Positions 29,028 to 44,672 are shown, counted from the first letter of the stretch. The stretch: DNA of 64,000 nt from Streptococcus sp. M334 (GCF_000187745.1 NZ_GL732488.1:112472-176471), one strand, 5' to 3'. Numbers and translations: made by a program. Notes: generated by a model from the letters alone, not told the origin.

Positions 29028-29896
29028 TTAAAATGATAATAAGCACCTAACATACCTGCTGTATTTTGGTGATGGGCAAATTCTAATCTCGTCTTGTCTG
29101 CTAGACTTGGTACCAGGGCTTCTTTCAAAGCTTTTCGAATTTTAGGCTTGAGAATAGCTTCTTGTCCCATGATACCACCACCTAGAATGACTACTTCTGG
29201 ATTGGCCACATAACAAATATTAGCTAGACCTTTCCCTAGATAGTCAACCATGCGGTCGATACCTTTCATACAAAGCTTGTTGCCCTCAGTAGCTTCCTTA
29301 AAAATCCGACGACCATTCCACTGATCAACGGGATCAGCATGTGCTTCTGCTACATAACGAACCAAAGCTGTGGTTGAGGCTAAGTCTTGGAAAGCTCCAT
29401 CCTGCATGTGTAGATAGCCAACCTCACAGGCAGAGTTACTAAAACCATGGAAGACTTGACCGTCAATAATTAAACAACCACCAATACCTGTTCCAATGGT
29501 TAAGCAAAGGGTCACACTTGCTCCCTTACCAGATCCCGAAACTGCTTCTGCAAGTCCTGCACAGTTGACATCATTTTCAATTTCACAAGGAATATCAAAG
29601 CTAGTCTCGATTTCCTTTTTGAACTGTGTACCTGCATAATTTGGAATCTGTGGGCCTGCATAGAAAATCTCACCCTTGTCAGGATCCACCATACCTGCCG
29701 AAGAAATGGCAACACCTGCTACAGAATCTTTTTCAAGATAACTAGCTACAATCTGTTTGGTTTTCTCTAAAATATGGGGGCCACCCTTATGTGCCTCTGT
29801 CGGTATCTCATGCGATTCAAGAAGTTGCCCCTCTTGATCAACCAAACCATACTTGATGTTAGTTCCACCGATATCAATTGCAATGTAGTTAGTCAT
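29012..29896 (-). CDS. nanK: ROK-family kinase, probable ManNAc kinase
   Basis: This 294-residue ROK protein has the ATP-binding DIGGTNIKYGL (residues 8-18) and a second glycine-rich region LTIGTGIGGCLI. The CxCGxxGCxE zinc motif of many ROK kinases is absent: the corresponding region reads ACEVGYLHMQDGAF. Its place after the Neu5Ac lyase, 17 bp away, supports N-acetylmannosamine as substrate. It could instead act on another hexose, such as glucose. Confidence 0.82.
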   Translation of the reverse strand: MTNYIAIDIGGTNIKYGLVDQEGQLLESHEIPTEAHKGGPHILEKTKQIVASYLEKDSVAGVAISSAGMVDPDKGEIFYAGPQIPNYAGTQFKKEIETSFDIPCEIENDVNCAGLAEAVSGSGKGASVTLCLTIGTGIGGCLIIDGQVFHGFSNSACEVGYLHMQDGAFQDLASTTALVRYVAEAHADPVDQWNGRRIFKEATEGNKLCMKGIDRMVDYLGKGLANICYVANPEVVILGGGIMGQEAILKPKIRKALKEALVPSLADKTRLEFAHHQNTAGMLGAYYHFKTKQS

Positions 29897-29913
29897 AAAT
29901 ACCTCCTTATGAA

Positions 29914-30831
29914 TTAGAGGAAGCGCTCCTTAGTTTCACGAATCAAGGCTGCAGCTGCTTCCACAACTGGACGATCTTCTTCAGTCACTGGTGTCAAAGG
30001 TGAACGAACAGATCCAATATTAAGTCCTTCATTAATCTTCAAGACTTCTTTAATGACACCATACATATTTCCATGTGCAGAAGTGAGTTTACCAATGATA
30101 GCGTTGATAGCGTATTGTAATTCACGCGCTGTTTCCAAATCTTTATCCGCAATCAATTGGTTGAGTTTCAAGAAGAGTTCTGGCATAGCACCGTAAGTAC
30201 CACCGATACCAGCCTTAGCACCCATGAGGCGTCCTCCTAGGAACTGCTCATCTGGACCATTGAAGACGATATGGTCTTCTCCACCAAGGCTAACAAAAGT
30301 TTGGATATCTTGAACTGGCATAGAAGAGTTCTTCACACCGATAACACGAGGATTCTTCAACATTTCAGTATAAAGACTTGGAGTCAAAGCAACACCTGCC
30401 AATTGAGGAATGTTGTAAATCACGTAGTCTGTGTTTGGAGCTGCAGAACTGATATCGTTCCAGTACTTAGCAACTGAGTATTCTGGTAAGCGGAAGTAAA
30501 TTGGTGGAATTGTTGCAATGGCATCTACACCCAAGCTTTCTGCATGGCGAGCTAGTTCCATACTATCTTTGGTATTGTTGCAAGCTACGTGAGCAATGAT
30601 GGTCAATTTACCTTTGGCAACTGCCATGACTTCTTCCAAGATTAACTTGCGATCTTCAACACTTTGATAGATACATTCGCCAGAAGAACCATTGACATAA
30701 AGACCTTGAACACCTTTATCAATGAAGTATTGAACCAAGGCACGCGTACGTTCTGGACTTACTTCTCCTTGTTCATCATAACATGCGTAGAAGGCTGGAA
30801 TGACACCTTCATATTTTTTTAAATCTGACAT
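29914..30831 (-). CDS. N-acetylneuraminate lyase
   Basis: This 305-residue DHDPS-family aldolase splits Neu5Ac into ManNAc and pyruvate. The start at 30831 (MSDLKKYEGVIPAF) has AGGAG; the longer frame lacks one. The carboxylate-binding GSSGE is at residues 48-52, Tyr139 is in VIYNIP and the Schiff-base Lys167 is in VIGVKNSS. It is followed by the ROK kinase and has its own promoter with an upstream palindrome. Confidence 0.94.
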   Translation of the reverse strand: MSDLKKYEGVIPAFYACYDEQGEVSPERTRALVQYFIDKGVQGLYVNGSSGECIYQSVEDRKLILEEVMAVAKGKLTIIAHVACNNTKDSMELARHAESLGVDAIATIPPIYFRLPEYSVAKYWNDISSAAPNTDYVIYNIPQLAGVALTPSLYTEMLKNPRVIGVKNSSMPVQDIQTFVSLGGEDHIVFNGPDEQFLGGRLMGAKAGIGGTYGAMPELFLKLNQLIADKDLETARELQYAINAIIGKLTSAHGNMYGVIKEVLKINEGLNIGSVRSPLTPVTEEDRPVVEAAAALIRETKERFL

Positions 30832-30888
30832 AGATTTTCTCCTATTATTTTTATTTTCTGCTAGAGCAGATTCTTTCTTTACTTCTTT

Positions 30889-30917
30889 AGTATACACTTT
30901 ACCGAAAAGGCTTTCAA
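30889..30917 (-). promoter_or_regulatory. Promoter of the lyase-kinase unit
   Basis: Minus-strand TTGAAA (30912-30917), 17 bp, TATACT (30889-30894). The -35 and next bases (TTGAAAGCCTTTTC) resemble a degenerate cre site. Confidence 0.7.
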
Positions 30918-30974
30918 TATCTTGTAGACACTTAGATTTTAGTTTCTTGCTTATAGAATAGCGTTTGGGGCGTT

Positions 30975-30988
30975 TGAAAGTAGTTTCA
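30975..30988. promoter_or_regulatory. Candidate NanR operator upstream of the lyase
   Basis: Palindrome TGAAAGTAGTTTCA, 57 bp upstream of the -35 box. The same 18-mer (with GAAA after it) lies upstream of axe1. Confidence 0.6.
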
Positions 30989-31004
30989 GAAATAATTGCA
31001 ACCC

Positions 31005-31649
31005 TTACTCATACTTAGCAAATAGCTTTTCCATCACTCCTACTTGTAAAAAAGCAAGAAGTCCAAAACCAAAGAGAATAAAAGCTGATCCTCCCAATAG
31101 AAGGGTAAAGGCTGATAGATATAGAATCATCAAAATCAAAAAGATAATTGCGATCATCAAGATAAACCAAGGAGCATTAAAACTAGCCAACATCAATCCT
31201 TTTTGAAGAATTTCTTTCCAAGATAGGTCATAACGTGCCGCGATAGGGTAACTAGCCAACATCACAATGGTAAGGAAAATCAGAATACCTAAACAAATGG
31301 CTTTCACCAATTGGAAGGGCAGAGCTGTTTGACCCCAGAAAAGATAGAGATCTGAAAGAGTTAGAAATACAATTCCTAATTCTAACATCCCCAACTGAAA
31401 ACCTAGTTTCAGATTTTGCCTGAAAACTCTTAGATAGGTTCTAAAAACTGGAACACGTCTACTTTGCTTGATTTCAAACATCGTCTGATAGAGACTAATT
31501 TTGGCTACTCCAATCGTTACAACTGGTAAACAAGTTACTACAAAGAGAAGATTGACTGTTACAATATCTAAAACCTTCTCACTAATTCGCATTAGAAAAT
31601 TATCTGTATCAAATGCAGCCTTGATGAGACTTCTTCCTTTTTGTGACAT
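31005..31649 (-). CDS. YesL-like (DUF624) membrane protein
   Basis: This 214-residue protein has about five hydrophobic segments, with a conserved-looking start (LMRISEKVLDIVTVNLLFVV, then LPVVTIG) typical of DUF624/YesL proteins found beside carbohydrate ABC importers. Function is unknown. It lies between the small protein gene and the lyase inside the sialic-acid cluster, as in pneumococcus. Confidence 0.82.
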   Translation of the reverse strand: MSQKGRSLIKAAFDTDNFLMRISEKVLDIVTVNLLFVVTCLPVVTIGVAKISLYQTMFEIKQSRRVPVFRTYLRVFRQNLKLGFQLGMLELGIVFLTLSDLYLFWGQTALPFQLVKAICLGILIFLTIVMLASYPIAARYDLSWKEILQKGLMLASFNAPWFILMIAIIFLILMILYLSAFTLLLGGSAFILFGFGLLAFLQVGVMEKLFAKYE

Positions 31650-31731
31650 GTTTGCTCCCCCATCATTTTTCTTTGTAAACTGTTTTCTTTTTTGTCAGTA
31701 AAGCTTTCATAAGTCCCTACCATGAACAAAT

Positions 31732-31932
31732 CTATTTTTTCTTTTTTCTTTTGGACTTTTTTCTATTTTTATCTATGGACATATAATCTATATATATCCC
31801 GGACAGCGAAGCAATTAAAATAGTACTCCAAGTATGCTCATTAAATCCATCTAGCCCTCCACGGATTATCATTGCAAGCACTGTCCAAGCTAACATATTC
31901 AATAAAAAAATTAAAAGTACCTTCATTCTCAT
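31732..31932 (-). CDS. Small membrane protein with Lys-rich tail
   Basis: This 66-residue protein has two hydrophobic segments (about 3-23 and 35-50) and a strongly basic tail of about 14 residues. No relative is recognised. The start is ATG at 31932, or 31926 two codons later; neither has a good Shine-Dalgarno. It begins 4 bp after the stop of the upstream short frame, which may allow coupling. Confidence 0.5.
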   Translation of the reverse strand: MRMKVLLIFLLNMLAWTVLAMIIRGGLDGFNEHTWSTILIASLSGIYIDYMSIDKNRKKSKRKKKK

Positions 31933-31935
31933 ATT

Positions 31936-32118
31936 TTAAAAGTTTAGACGATCATTGTTAGGGATTTTATCATGTGCATCAGCTACATTCACAGCTATTC
32001 GTAAAATCCATCCAGAAATCTTGGTCAATAATCCTACTCTTGCTGCCGTAGACATAGAGACTCTGTTAAGCTTCTCTCCTGCCATACCTATAGCATTTCT
32101 GAATAAACATACTGACAA
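31936..32118 (-). CDS. Short unrecognised reading frame in the nan cluster
   Basis: The open frame of up to 60 codons begins at a TTG; ATG codons at codons 12 and 22 are alternatives. Its second half (RVGLLTKISGWILRIAVNVA) is amphipathic with protein-like composition, and its stop is 4 bp before the next gene. It fills most of an otherwise empty 270 bp gap. It may be a real small gene or the remnant of one. Confidence 0.3.
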   Translation of the reverse strand: MSVCLFRNAIGMAGEKLNRVSMSTAARVGLLTKISGWILRIAVNVADAHDKIPNNDRLNF

Positions 32119-32203
32119 TAAGATCTCATTTCTCTACCTCACAAATATAAATATCATAGTAGAGTATTATCAAAACCTCACAGAAAATCAGTTCATATTA
32201 TTT

Positions 32204-32656
32204 CTAATCAATTAAAATTTTAAACAAATACTTGCGCACTTGATCTTCCATACCTGCATAACCATTTGGTTGATGTGGCTCTCCTGGGAAGAAAATCGCA
32301 AAATTGTGATAACCCAACAAGAGTGGGTAATGTTCATGACAATGGACAAAACCAATGTCACTTGCTTCGTCAAATGCTACTGCTTCATCTTTAATACGTG
32401 AACCATAGCTAGAATATTCATGCCCTTCTACCAACAAATGCAAGTCTGCATAGTTCTTGTGATGTTCAAACTGGTCATTTTCAGCTTTATTTAGGACATT
32501 TTCTTGAACAACTAGAAAGACCTTGTCACCATCAATATCATATTTTCCTAACTCGAACGAATCTTTACGATGTTCATAAAGATAATCAATTGCCTTGTCA
32601 AGATTTGGATGAATTCCTTTATAAAAGCTAATATTTTTCAAATCGTCAAAAATCAT
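32204..32656 (-). CDS. nanQ: YhcH/NanQ-type sialic acid anomerase
   Basis: This 150-residue cupin-like protein of the YhcH/YjgK/YiaL family is reported to speed conversion between sialic acid anomers for the lyase. Metal-ligand candidates are in HHKNYADLHLLVEGHE and FFPGEPHQP. It follows satC with a hairpin between them. Confidence 0.88.
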   Translation of the reverse strand: MIFDDLKNISFYKGIHPNLDKAIDYLYEHRKDSFELGKYDIDGDKVFLVVQENVLNKAENDQFEHHKNYADLHLLVEGHEYSSYGSRIKDEAVAFDEASDIGFVHCHEHYPLLLGYHNFAIFFPGEPHQPNGYAGMEDQVRKYLFKILID

Positions 32657-32700
32657 TATTTTCTCCTTTAAAAATCGTCATTAAGCGATTAAAACTAACA

Positions 32701-32730
32701 CCTCCAACAGTGTCATTTACTGTCGGAGGC
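32701..32730 (-). other. Hairpin between satC and nanQ
   Basis: CCTCC(A)ACAGT and ACTGT(C)GGAGG arms; on the minus strand only a weak T-rich tail follows. It may be a leaky terminator or an RNA-end stabiliser. Confidence 0.5.
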
Positions 32731-32781
32731 TTTTAGATAGTGCTAGCAATAGCCAATTGATACTGTAAAAGAAATCGTTTC

Positions 32782-33621
32782 TTATCCTTTAACAGCTCCC
32801 ATAGTAATACCTTGTGTGAAGGATTTTTGGAAGACTAAGAAGACTGTTACGATTGGCACAGCAGCAAGAGCTGCACCTGCCATGATTAAACCATAGTTGG
32901 TTGCCATTTCGGCTTGCATGGTCGCAACACCGAGTGAAATAGTCAAATTGTTACGTGAAGTCAACATTACCAACTGCATGAAGTAGTCGTTCCATGTATT
33001 GATGAAGGTAAAGATTGCAAGAGCCGCAAACCCTGGTTTTACAATTGGGAAGGCTACACTCCAGAAAGTACGAATCTCACCACAACCATCGATTTTAGCT
33101 GATTCAAGCAACTCTGTTGGAATATTTTCACTAAATTGTTTCATAAGGAAAACCCCAAATGGCCATCCAATCAAAGGCAAGATAACTGCCCAGAGAGTAT
33201 CGTGGATTCCCATGAAGTTGACGATACGTACCAATGGTACAAGGACAACTTGTTTTGGAAGAGCCATGGCTGCAATAAAGATTGCAAAGAGAATACGTTG
33301 ACCATAGAAACGTTTTTTAGCTAGTACATAACCTGCTAGAGAAGAGGTTGCACAGACTAAGAACATGGTTACCAATGAGATAAATACTGAGTTCCACATC
33401 CATTGCATAGCAGGGTTTTGCACCATGAGTTGTTGGAAGTTTTCCATGGTTGGCATTTTAGGGAACCATTGTGGTGGAATAACGATTGTATCAGGTTGTG
33501 ATTTGAATGCCCCTGTCAAAATCCAGTAGAATGGAAAGATGAACAGCACAGTCAACAAGAGCAAAATGATTGTTGAAATAACAGTAAAGGCTGTTAATGG
33601 TTTTTTTTCTGTAGATTGCAT
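32782..33621 (-). CDS. satC: Sialic acid ABC transporter permease SatC
   Basis: This 279-residue MalG-type permease has six membrane segments and the cytoplasmic EAA loop (ELLESAKIDGCGEIRTFWSV). It pairs with SatB. No ATPase is encoded nearby; pneumococcal Sat is known to use the shared ATPase MsmK from elsewhere in the genome. Confidence 0.92.
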   Translation of the reverse strand: MQSTEKKPLTAFTVISTIILLLLTVLFIFPFYWILTGAFKSQPDTIVIPPQWFPKMPTMENFQQLMVQNPAMQWMWNSVFISLVTMFLVCATSSLAGYVLAKKRFYGQRILFAIFIAAMALPKQVVLVPLVRIVNFMGIHDTLWAVILPLIGWPFGVFLMKQFSENIPTELLESAKIDGCGEIRTFWSVAFPIVKPGFAALAIFTFINTWNDYFMQLVMLTSRNNLTISLGVATMQAEMATNYGLIMAGAALAAVPIVTVFLVFQKSFTQGITMGAVKG

Positions 33622-33636
33622 AGCTGTCTCCTTTCT

Positions 33637-34533
33637 TTAGTATTCTACGTCGTTTCCGAGTACTTTAAATTGAACAAAACTTACGATAGCAATCATAACT
33701 GCCAAGAAGACACCAATTGTGTTGGCATAGCCATACTCTGTCAATTGGAAGGCTTTTTCGTATAGGTAGTACATCAAAGTGCTTGTAGAGTAGTTTGGAC
33801 CACCAGATGTCAAAAGCTGAATCAAGGCGAAACATTGGAATGAATTAATTGTTGTGATGATTGCGATATAAAGAGTTGTTGGAAGAAGGCTTGGCCATTT
33901 AATCTTCCAGAAAACTTGAAACTCAGTTGCACCATCAACGCGGGCAGCTTCAACCAATGAATTATCAATATTACCCATAGCAGCGATGTAGAGGATAATC
34001 GGTTGACCAACTGAAGTTGTCAAGAGGATAATCATAATTGCCATCAATGCCCAGTGCTTATCACCAAGCCATGAAATGTTTTGAGTAATGATATGACTTG
34101 ATTTAAGAACAAAGTTCAAGATACCTGATAGTGGATCATAGATCCATTTCCATACAACTGTTACGGCAACACTACCTGTAACAACTGGAAGGAAGAATAC
34201 GAAACGATAGAAAGATCTAGCGATAGCATTTTGATGGTAGGTCTGTGACGCTACAAAGAGCGAGAAGAGAACAACTACAGGAACTGATCCAATAACCAAA
34301 ATAACTGTGTTAATCAGAGATTTTGTAAAGACAGGATCTTTAAACATACGGATATAGTTATCTAAGCCCACAAATTGGAAACTAGTCATAGAATAGTTAA
34401 AGAAACTTGTGATGAAGCCCATAATCATTGGTGCTAAAACAAAGACAACAAAGAAGAATAAAACTGGCGCTAGGAAAGCATAAGAAATAACGGTTTCTCT
34501 CATACGAATTTTATTAACTTTCACTGTAGGCAC
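33637..34533 (-). CDS. satB: Sialic acid ABC transporter permease SatB
   Basis: This 298-residue MalF-type permease has six membrane segments and the EAA loop (SLVEAARVDGATEFQVFWKI). It lies 15 bp before satC. It is preceded by a hairpin that may lower its expression relative to the binding protein. Confidence 0.92.
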   Translation of the reverse strand: MPTVKVNKIRMRETVISYAFLAPVLFFFVVFVLAPMIMGFITSFFNYSMTSFQFVGLDNYIRMFKDPVFTKSLINTVILVIGSVPVVVLFSLFVASQTYHQNAIARSFYRFVFFLPVVTGSVAVTVVWKWIYDPLSGILNFVLKSSHIITQNISWLGDKHWALMAIMIILLTTSVGQPIILYIAAMGNIDNSLVEAARVDGATEFQVFWKIKWPSLLPTTLYIAIITTINSFQCFALIQLLTSGGPNYSTSTLMYYLYEKAFQLTEYGYANTIGVFLAVMIAIVSFVQFKVLGNDVEY

Positions 34534-34596
34534 CTCTCTTTCCTTTTCTTTTTATTGATAATCTCCTAAGAGAATGATGATTTACCTTTTAAATAA

Positions 34597-34640
34597 AAGC
34601 CCCCTTTTCTTACACAAGCGTGCAAAGGGAAAAGGGGCTA
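34597..34640 (-). terminator. Leaky terminator between satA and satB
   Basis: Minus-strand AGCCCCTTTTC pairs with GAAAAGGGGGCT across a 20-base loop, followed by TTTTATTT. Such stems often set a high ratio of binding protein to permease. Confidence 0.75.
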
Positions 34641-34658
34641 CAACATCTAGTTTAGGGT

Positions 34659-36059
<1,401 letters not shown>

Positions 36060-36097
36060 TCAGCTATTCCACCACTCTCCTCTGTTTTTAGATTGTG

Positions 36098-36796
36098 TTA
36101 TTTAAGACCCGCAACGAAGCGTTCCGTAATCTCTTTTGGTCTAGTAATAGCGCCACCAACAACAATACCTCTTACTCCGTAACCTAGGATTTGTTTGGCT
36201 TGTTCTGGTGTATGAATTTTCCCTTCGGCGATGACATCTACACCCGCATCACAGAGTTTTTTAATCAATTCAAAATCTGGACCGTCTACTTTTGGACTGT
36301 AAGATGTGTAGCCTGATAAGGTTGTTCCAACGAAGTCAATTCCTGCTTCTACAGCTGCTAGTCCTTCTTCGAAGGTACTTGTGTCAGCCATCAAGAGCTG
36401 GTTAGGATATTTTTCCTTGACCTGACGGATAAACTCCTGAATCTCTAAACCATCGTAGCGTTCGCGTTTAGTACAATCTAGAGCAATTACTTCAATATCT
36501 AGTTCTGCTAGTTCATCAACTTCTTTCATAGTAGCAGTGATGAAGGGTTCTTGAGGTGGATAATCTCGTTTGATAATCCCGATAATCGGAAGTTTGGTAA
36601 CCTCCTTAATCTCTTTGATATCACGAACACTGTTTGCTCTGATACCGACTGCTCCACCTTGTTCAGCCGCTTTGACCAGCAAGGGGATGACTCCTCCCGC
36701 TTCTGTATAAAGCGGTTCGTGAGGAAGGGCCTGACAAGAAACAATGATTCCATCTTTAATTTGATTAATCAAGGCTTCTTTAGTAATCTGTGGCAT
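36098..36796 (-). CDS. nanE: N-acetylmannosamine-6-phosphate 2-epimerase
   Basis: This 232-residue TIM-barrel enzyme converts ManNAc-6-P to GlcNAc-6-P. The start at 36796 ([16 protein letters not shown]) has AAAGGAGG. The phosphate-binding C-terminal [14 protein letters not shown] and the catalytic-region [10 protein letters not shown] are intact. It is first in the nanE-sat operon and follows a promoter with an embedded cre site. Confidence 0.95.
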   Translation of the reverse strand: MPQITKEALINQIKDGIIVSCQALPHEPLYTEAGGVIPLLVKAAEQGGAVGIRANSVRDIKEIKEVTKLPIIGIIKRDYPPQEPFITATMKEVDELAELDIEVIALDCTKRERYDGLEIQEFIRQVKEKYPNQLLMADTSTFEEGLAAVEAGIDFVGTTLSGYTSYSPKVDGPDFELIKKLCDAGVDVIAEGKIHTPEQAKQILGYGVRGIVVGGAITRPKEITERFVAGLK

Positions 36797-36831
36797 CCTT
36801 TTTCCTCCTTTTCCTTTTTTCTTATGAGACA

Positions 36832-36861
36832 ATTATATACTATTTTTAAAGCGCTTTCAAT
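36832..36861 (-). promoter_or_regulatory. nanE-satABC promoter with cre over the -35
   Basis: Minus-strand TTGAAA (36855-36860), 17 bp, TATAAT (36832-36837). The cre-like TTGAAAGCGCTTTAA includes the -35, so CcpA binding would exclude RNA polymerase. Confidence 0.8.
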
Positions 36862-36899
36862 AGTTTGTTCTATGATAGATTGCAGTTTTAAAAAGAAAG

Positions 36900-36948
36900 C
36901 AAGTCAAACACCCCCTTTAAAAGTACTTTCAAAGAGGTGCTTGACTTA
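36900..36948 (-). terminator. Terminator with a NanR-like palindrome in its loop
   Basis: Minus-strand AAGTCAAGCACCTCTTT pairs with AAAGGGGGTGTTTGACTT and is followed by CTTTCTTTTT, ending the oxidoreductase remnant. The loop carries TAAAAGTACTTTCA (36918-36931), 57 bp from the nanE -35. Confidence 0.7.
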
Positions 36949-36968
36949 TTATAAGAGAATACCGATAT

Positions 36969-37320
36969 TTATTTTACTATCTCAGATAGCTTCACTTTGC
37001 GATCTTCAAACATAGACTGGGTACAAGCATCTGCAGTAGCAATTGCTTCTAGAGCAGCTTCACCTGTCAATAGTTTGGCAAATTCTTCTGATACTGGAGC
37101 TCCTTGCATAATCTCATGCAGATAACGCATTTCTTTATCAATAACAGATGATAACCATAATGGAGTACGTTTACCTGATTTACCATAAGCAATTGCCCCA
37201 TCCATTTCTGTACTATGATAGATACGAGTACGATCATCATCTTCTTCTTGCGATTCATGAATCAAGAAATAGCTTTCTTGTCCATCCAGCTTAAGAGTTC
37301 CTTTACAGTTGTAAAAGAAT
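36969..37320 (-). pseudogene. 3' remnant of a Gfo/Idh/MocA oxidoreductase
   Basis: An open frame of 98 codons from ATG 37265, extendable in frame upstream to about 37320 (FFYNCKGTLKLDGQESYFLI...), resembles only the last ~115 residues of a Gfo/Idh-type dehydrogenase of about 365 residues that sits here in pneumococcus. The NAD-binding Rossmann half is missing and the sialidase terminator begins at the break. It is therefore a 5'-truncated remnant, marking a deletion or recombination junction. Confidence 0.75.
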
Positions 37321-37325
37321 CCTAA

Positions 37326-37374
37326 AAACCAGCCTAAAATCCTAGATAATTTTTAGGATTCTAGACTGGTTTAT
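37326..37374 (-). terminator. Terminator after nanA
   Basis: AAACCAG...CTGGTTT outer arms and AATCCTA/TTAGGATT inner arms form an extended hairpin with a T-rich minus-strand tail. Confidence 0.8.
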
Positions 37375-37415
37375 TTTATATGAACCTAAAAGTTCAACGA
37401 ACAACTATAGACAAA

Positions 37416-43103
<5,688 letters not shown>

Positions 43104-43258
43104 TTACCTCACTTTAACTTTCAAAGTTAATTTGTGCATTAGAATTCCAAATAACTTAATGAGTCCTGCAGCTTCATCCTCCTTCCTACTACACGACTCT
43201 CAATATATAATCTATTTTTAATATATATTATTTCTTTAAGTTTTAGACTTACTCTTAC

Positions 43259-43287
43259 AGTATAACACAAGCTGGAATCGCTTGCAA
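43259..43287 (-). promoter_or_regulatory. nanA promoter with cre over the -35
   Basis: Minus-strand TTGCAA (43282-43287), 17 bp, TATACT (43259-43264) with a TGT extension. TTGCAAGCGATTCCA (43273-43287) is a cre site with one mismatch covering the -35. A leader of about 150 nt separates it from nanA. Confidence 0.75.
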
Positions 43288-43559
43288 TTATAGAATATAA
43301 TCTTCATTCATCAAATTATTTTAAAACACAAAAAGAATAGCATTTTGAAATACAGAAATATACATCTTGATATATATTCTGGCTTGTAGAGAAATTAAAA
43401 TTGGATAACTATTAGTAACTTCACATACAATTCTAGCCATAAAATAAACAATAATTTGTAAATAAGTGAAAACTCCTCCTATAGTTCCTAGTGAATTTTT
43501 ATTTTTCACTATCTGCTAGAAGGGGAATATATCAGAAAGCTACTGGGCTCTCTCATTCA
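43288..43559. other. Intergenic region upstream of the nanA promoter
   Basis: This AT-rich stretch between axe1 and the nanA promoter has no supported gene. A minus-strand frame at 43321-43509 is hydrophobic but lacks a ribosome site. A half-match to the NanR-like palindrome (TGAAATAC, from 43348) lies 60 bp above the nanA -35. Confidence 0.4.
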
Positions 43560-44540
43560 TCACTTTATATACTTAAAAAGAATCTCACTACCACATAGCC
43601 AGTTGTAGACTTGGTCATTGACAAATACATTCATGGCTTCGTGGGCATACTCAGGCATGATACGATAGGCCTTATCGCAGGTTAGACGGTTGTAAATCGC
43701 AAACTGGGTAATAGGATAGCAAACATCGTCGTCCAAGCCCGTAATCATCTTAACCTCACCCTTGATACGATGGGCGAGATTTTTCACATCGATATAGGCA
43801 AGGGTCGCCATGATTTCCTCCTCTGTTTCATGGAAGGGATCGTGGAACTTGAAATAACGGAAAAGTTCGTCGTAAGCCTCGCTAGTATTGCCAATTTCAA
43901 GCACTCGTCTAAAGTCTGACAAGAAAGGATAGATGGCAACTGTTTTCCGAATTCGAGGATTGAGTGCTGCTGCAACCAAAGCTAAAGCCCCTCCTTGTGA
44001 GGCACCATAGCTAGAAAGACGCTTCTCATCCACCTGAGGCAGACTAGCAACAATTTCGATCAACTGGTAAATATCTAGATAAACATCCTTATAAAAGAGC
44101 TGGTCCCGACCTTCCACAACACCACGGATGATATGTCCTTTAACTGTATTCCCTAGAGGAGAACGCAAGCCGTCTTGCGAATAGCCTGACTGTCCCCGCA
44201 CATCCATGGAAACAACACCGTAACCAGCCACGGTGAAGGCCAGCATATCTGTCCAATCCCAGCCACGTCCCATATAACCATGGAAATGGAAGATTATCGG
44301 AACCTTCTCCTCACACTTCGGAAGAACAACGCGTGCATAGACCTTTCCTTCATTAATTCCCTCGAAGGTCAGCTCATAGCACTTAACTTGAGGAATATGG
44401 AAATCTCTTTCCTCCAACTGATAGGCTGGAAGATTGGAAACTTTTTTCACTTCCCCATCCCAGAAAGCATCAAAGTCTTCTGGAACCTCATCCCTTCCTT
44501 TATAAGTCTTGATTTCTTCTAACAAATCTGGATTTTTCAT
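43560..44540 (-). CDS. axe1: Cephalosporin C deacetylase/acetyl xylan esterase family
   Basis: This 326-residue carbohydrate esterase family 7 enzyme has an alpha/beta hydrolase fold with Ser181 in YGASQGGALA, Asp270 in TGLDDDVCYP and His300 in EYAHEAMNVF, matching the triad of Bacillus CAH. The oxyanion Tyr91-region FHFHGYMGRGWDW is present. No signal peptide. Its promoter has a cre site and the same upstream palindrome as the lyase, so it may deacetylate imported O-acetylated sugars such as sialic acids. Start: AAAGGAGCATGCTATG. Confidence 0.9.
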   Translation of the reverse strand: MKNPDLLEEIKTYKGRDEVPEDFDAFWDGEVKKVSNLPAYQLEERDFHIPQVKCYELTFEGINEGKVYARVVLPKCEEKVPIIFHFHGYMGRGWDWTDMLAFTVAGYGVVSMDVRGQSGYSQDGLRSPLGNTVKGHIIRGVVEGRDQLFYKDVYLDIYQLIEIVASLPQVDEKRLSSYGASQGGALALVAAALNPRIRKTVAIYPFLSDFRRVLEIGNTSEAYDELFRYFKFHDPFHETEEEIMATLAYIDVKNLAHRIKGEVKMITGLDDDVCYPITQFAIYNRLTCDKAYRIMPEYAHEAMNVFVNDQVYNWLCGSEILFKYIK

Positions 44541-44558
44541 AGCATGCTCCTTTTATTT

Positions 44559-44603
44559 TGTAATCGCTATCACAACTGTAGCATATCTAAGAAATCAATG
44601 CAA
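44559..44603 (-). promoter_or_regulatory. axe1 promoter and downstream cre
   Basis: Minus-strand TTGCAT (44598-44603), 17 bp, TACAGT (44575-44580) with a TGC extension. TGATAGCGATTACA (44559-44572), a cre site with one mismatch, lies directly after the -10. Confidence 0.7.
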
Positions 44604-44658
44604 GAAAGAAGGGTAAATAGAAAGAGATTTTAGATTCTGTATTTTTGGGATGATGAAC

Positions 44659-44672
44659 TGAAAGTAGTTTCA
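44659..44672. promoter_or_regulatory. Candidate NanR operator upstream of axe1
   Basis: TGAAAGTAGTTTCA, identical to the site above the lyase and followed by the same GAAA, 55 bp upstream of the axe1 -35. Confidence 0.6.

Noticed and set aside
31955..32215. Plus-strand 86-codon frame in the nan cluster
   Set aside because: Opposite to all neighbouring genes, no ribosome site, and antisense to the better-placed minus-strand short frame.
43345..43361. NanR-like site above the nanA promoter
   Set aside because: Only one half (TGAAA) matches at roughly the expected distance, which is too weak to call an operator.
43321..43509. Hydrophobic 62-codon minus-strand frame upstream of nanA
   Set aside because: Starts at a GTG with no ribosome site, contains no family motif, and lies in AT-rich sequence where hydrophobic frames arise by chance.
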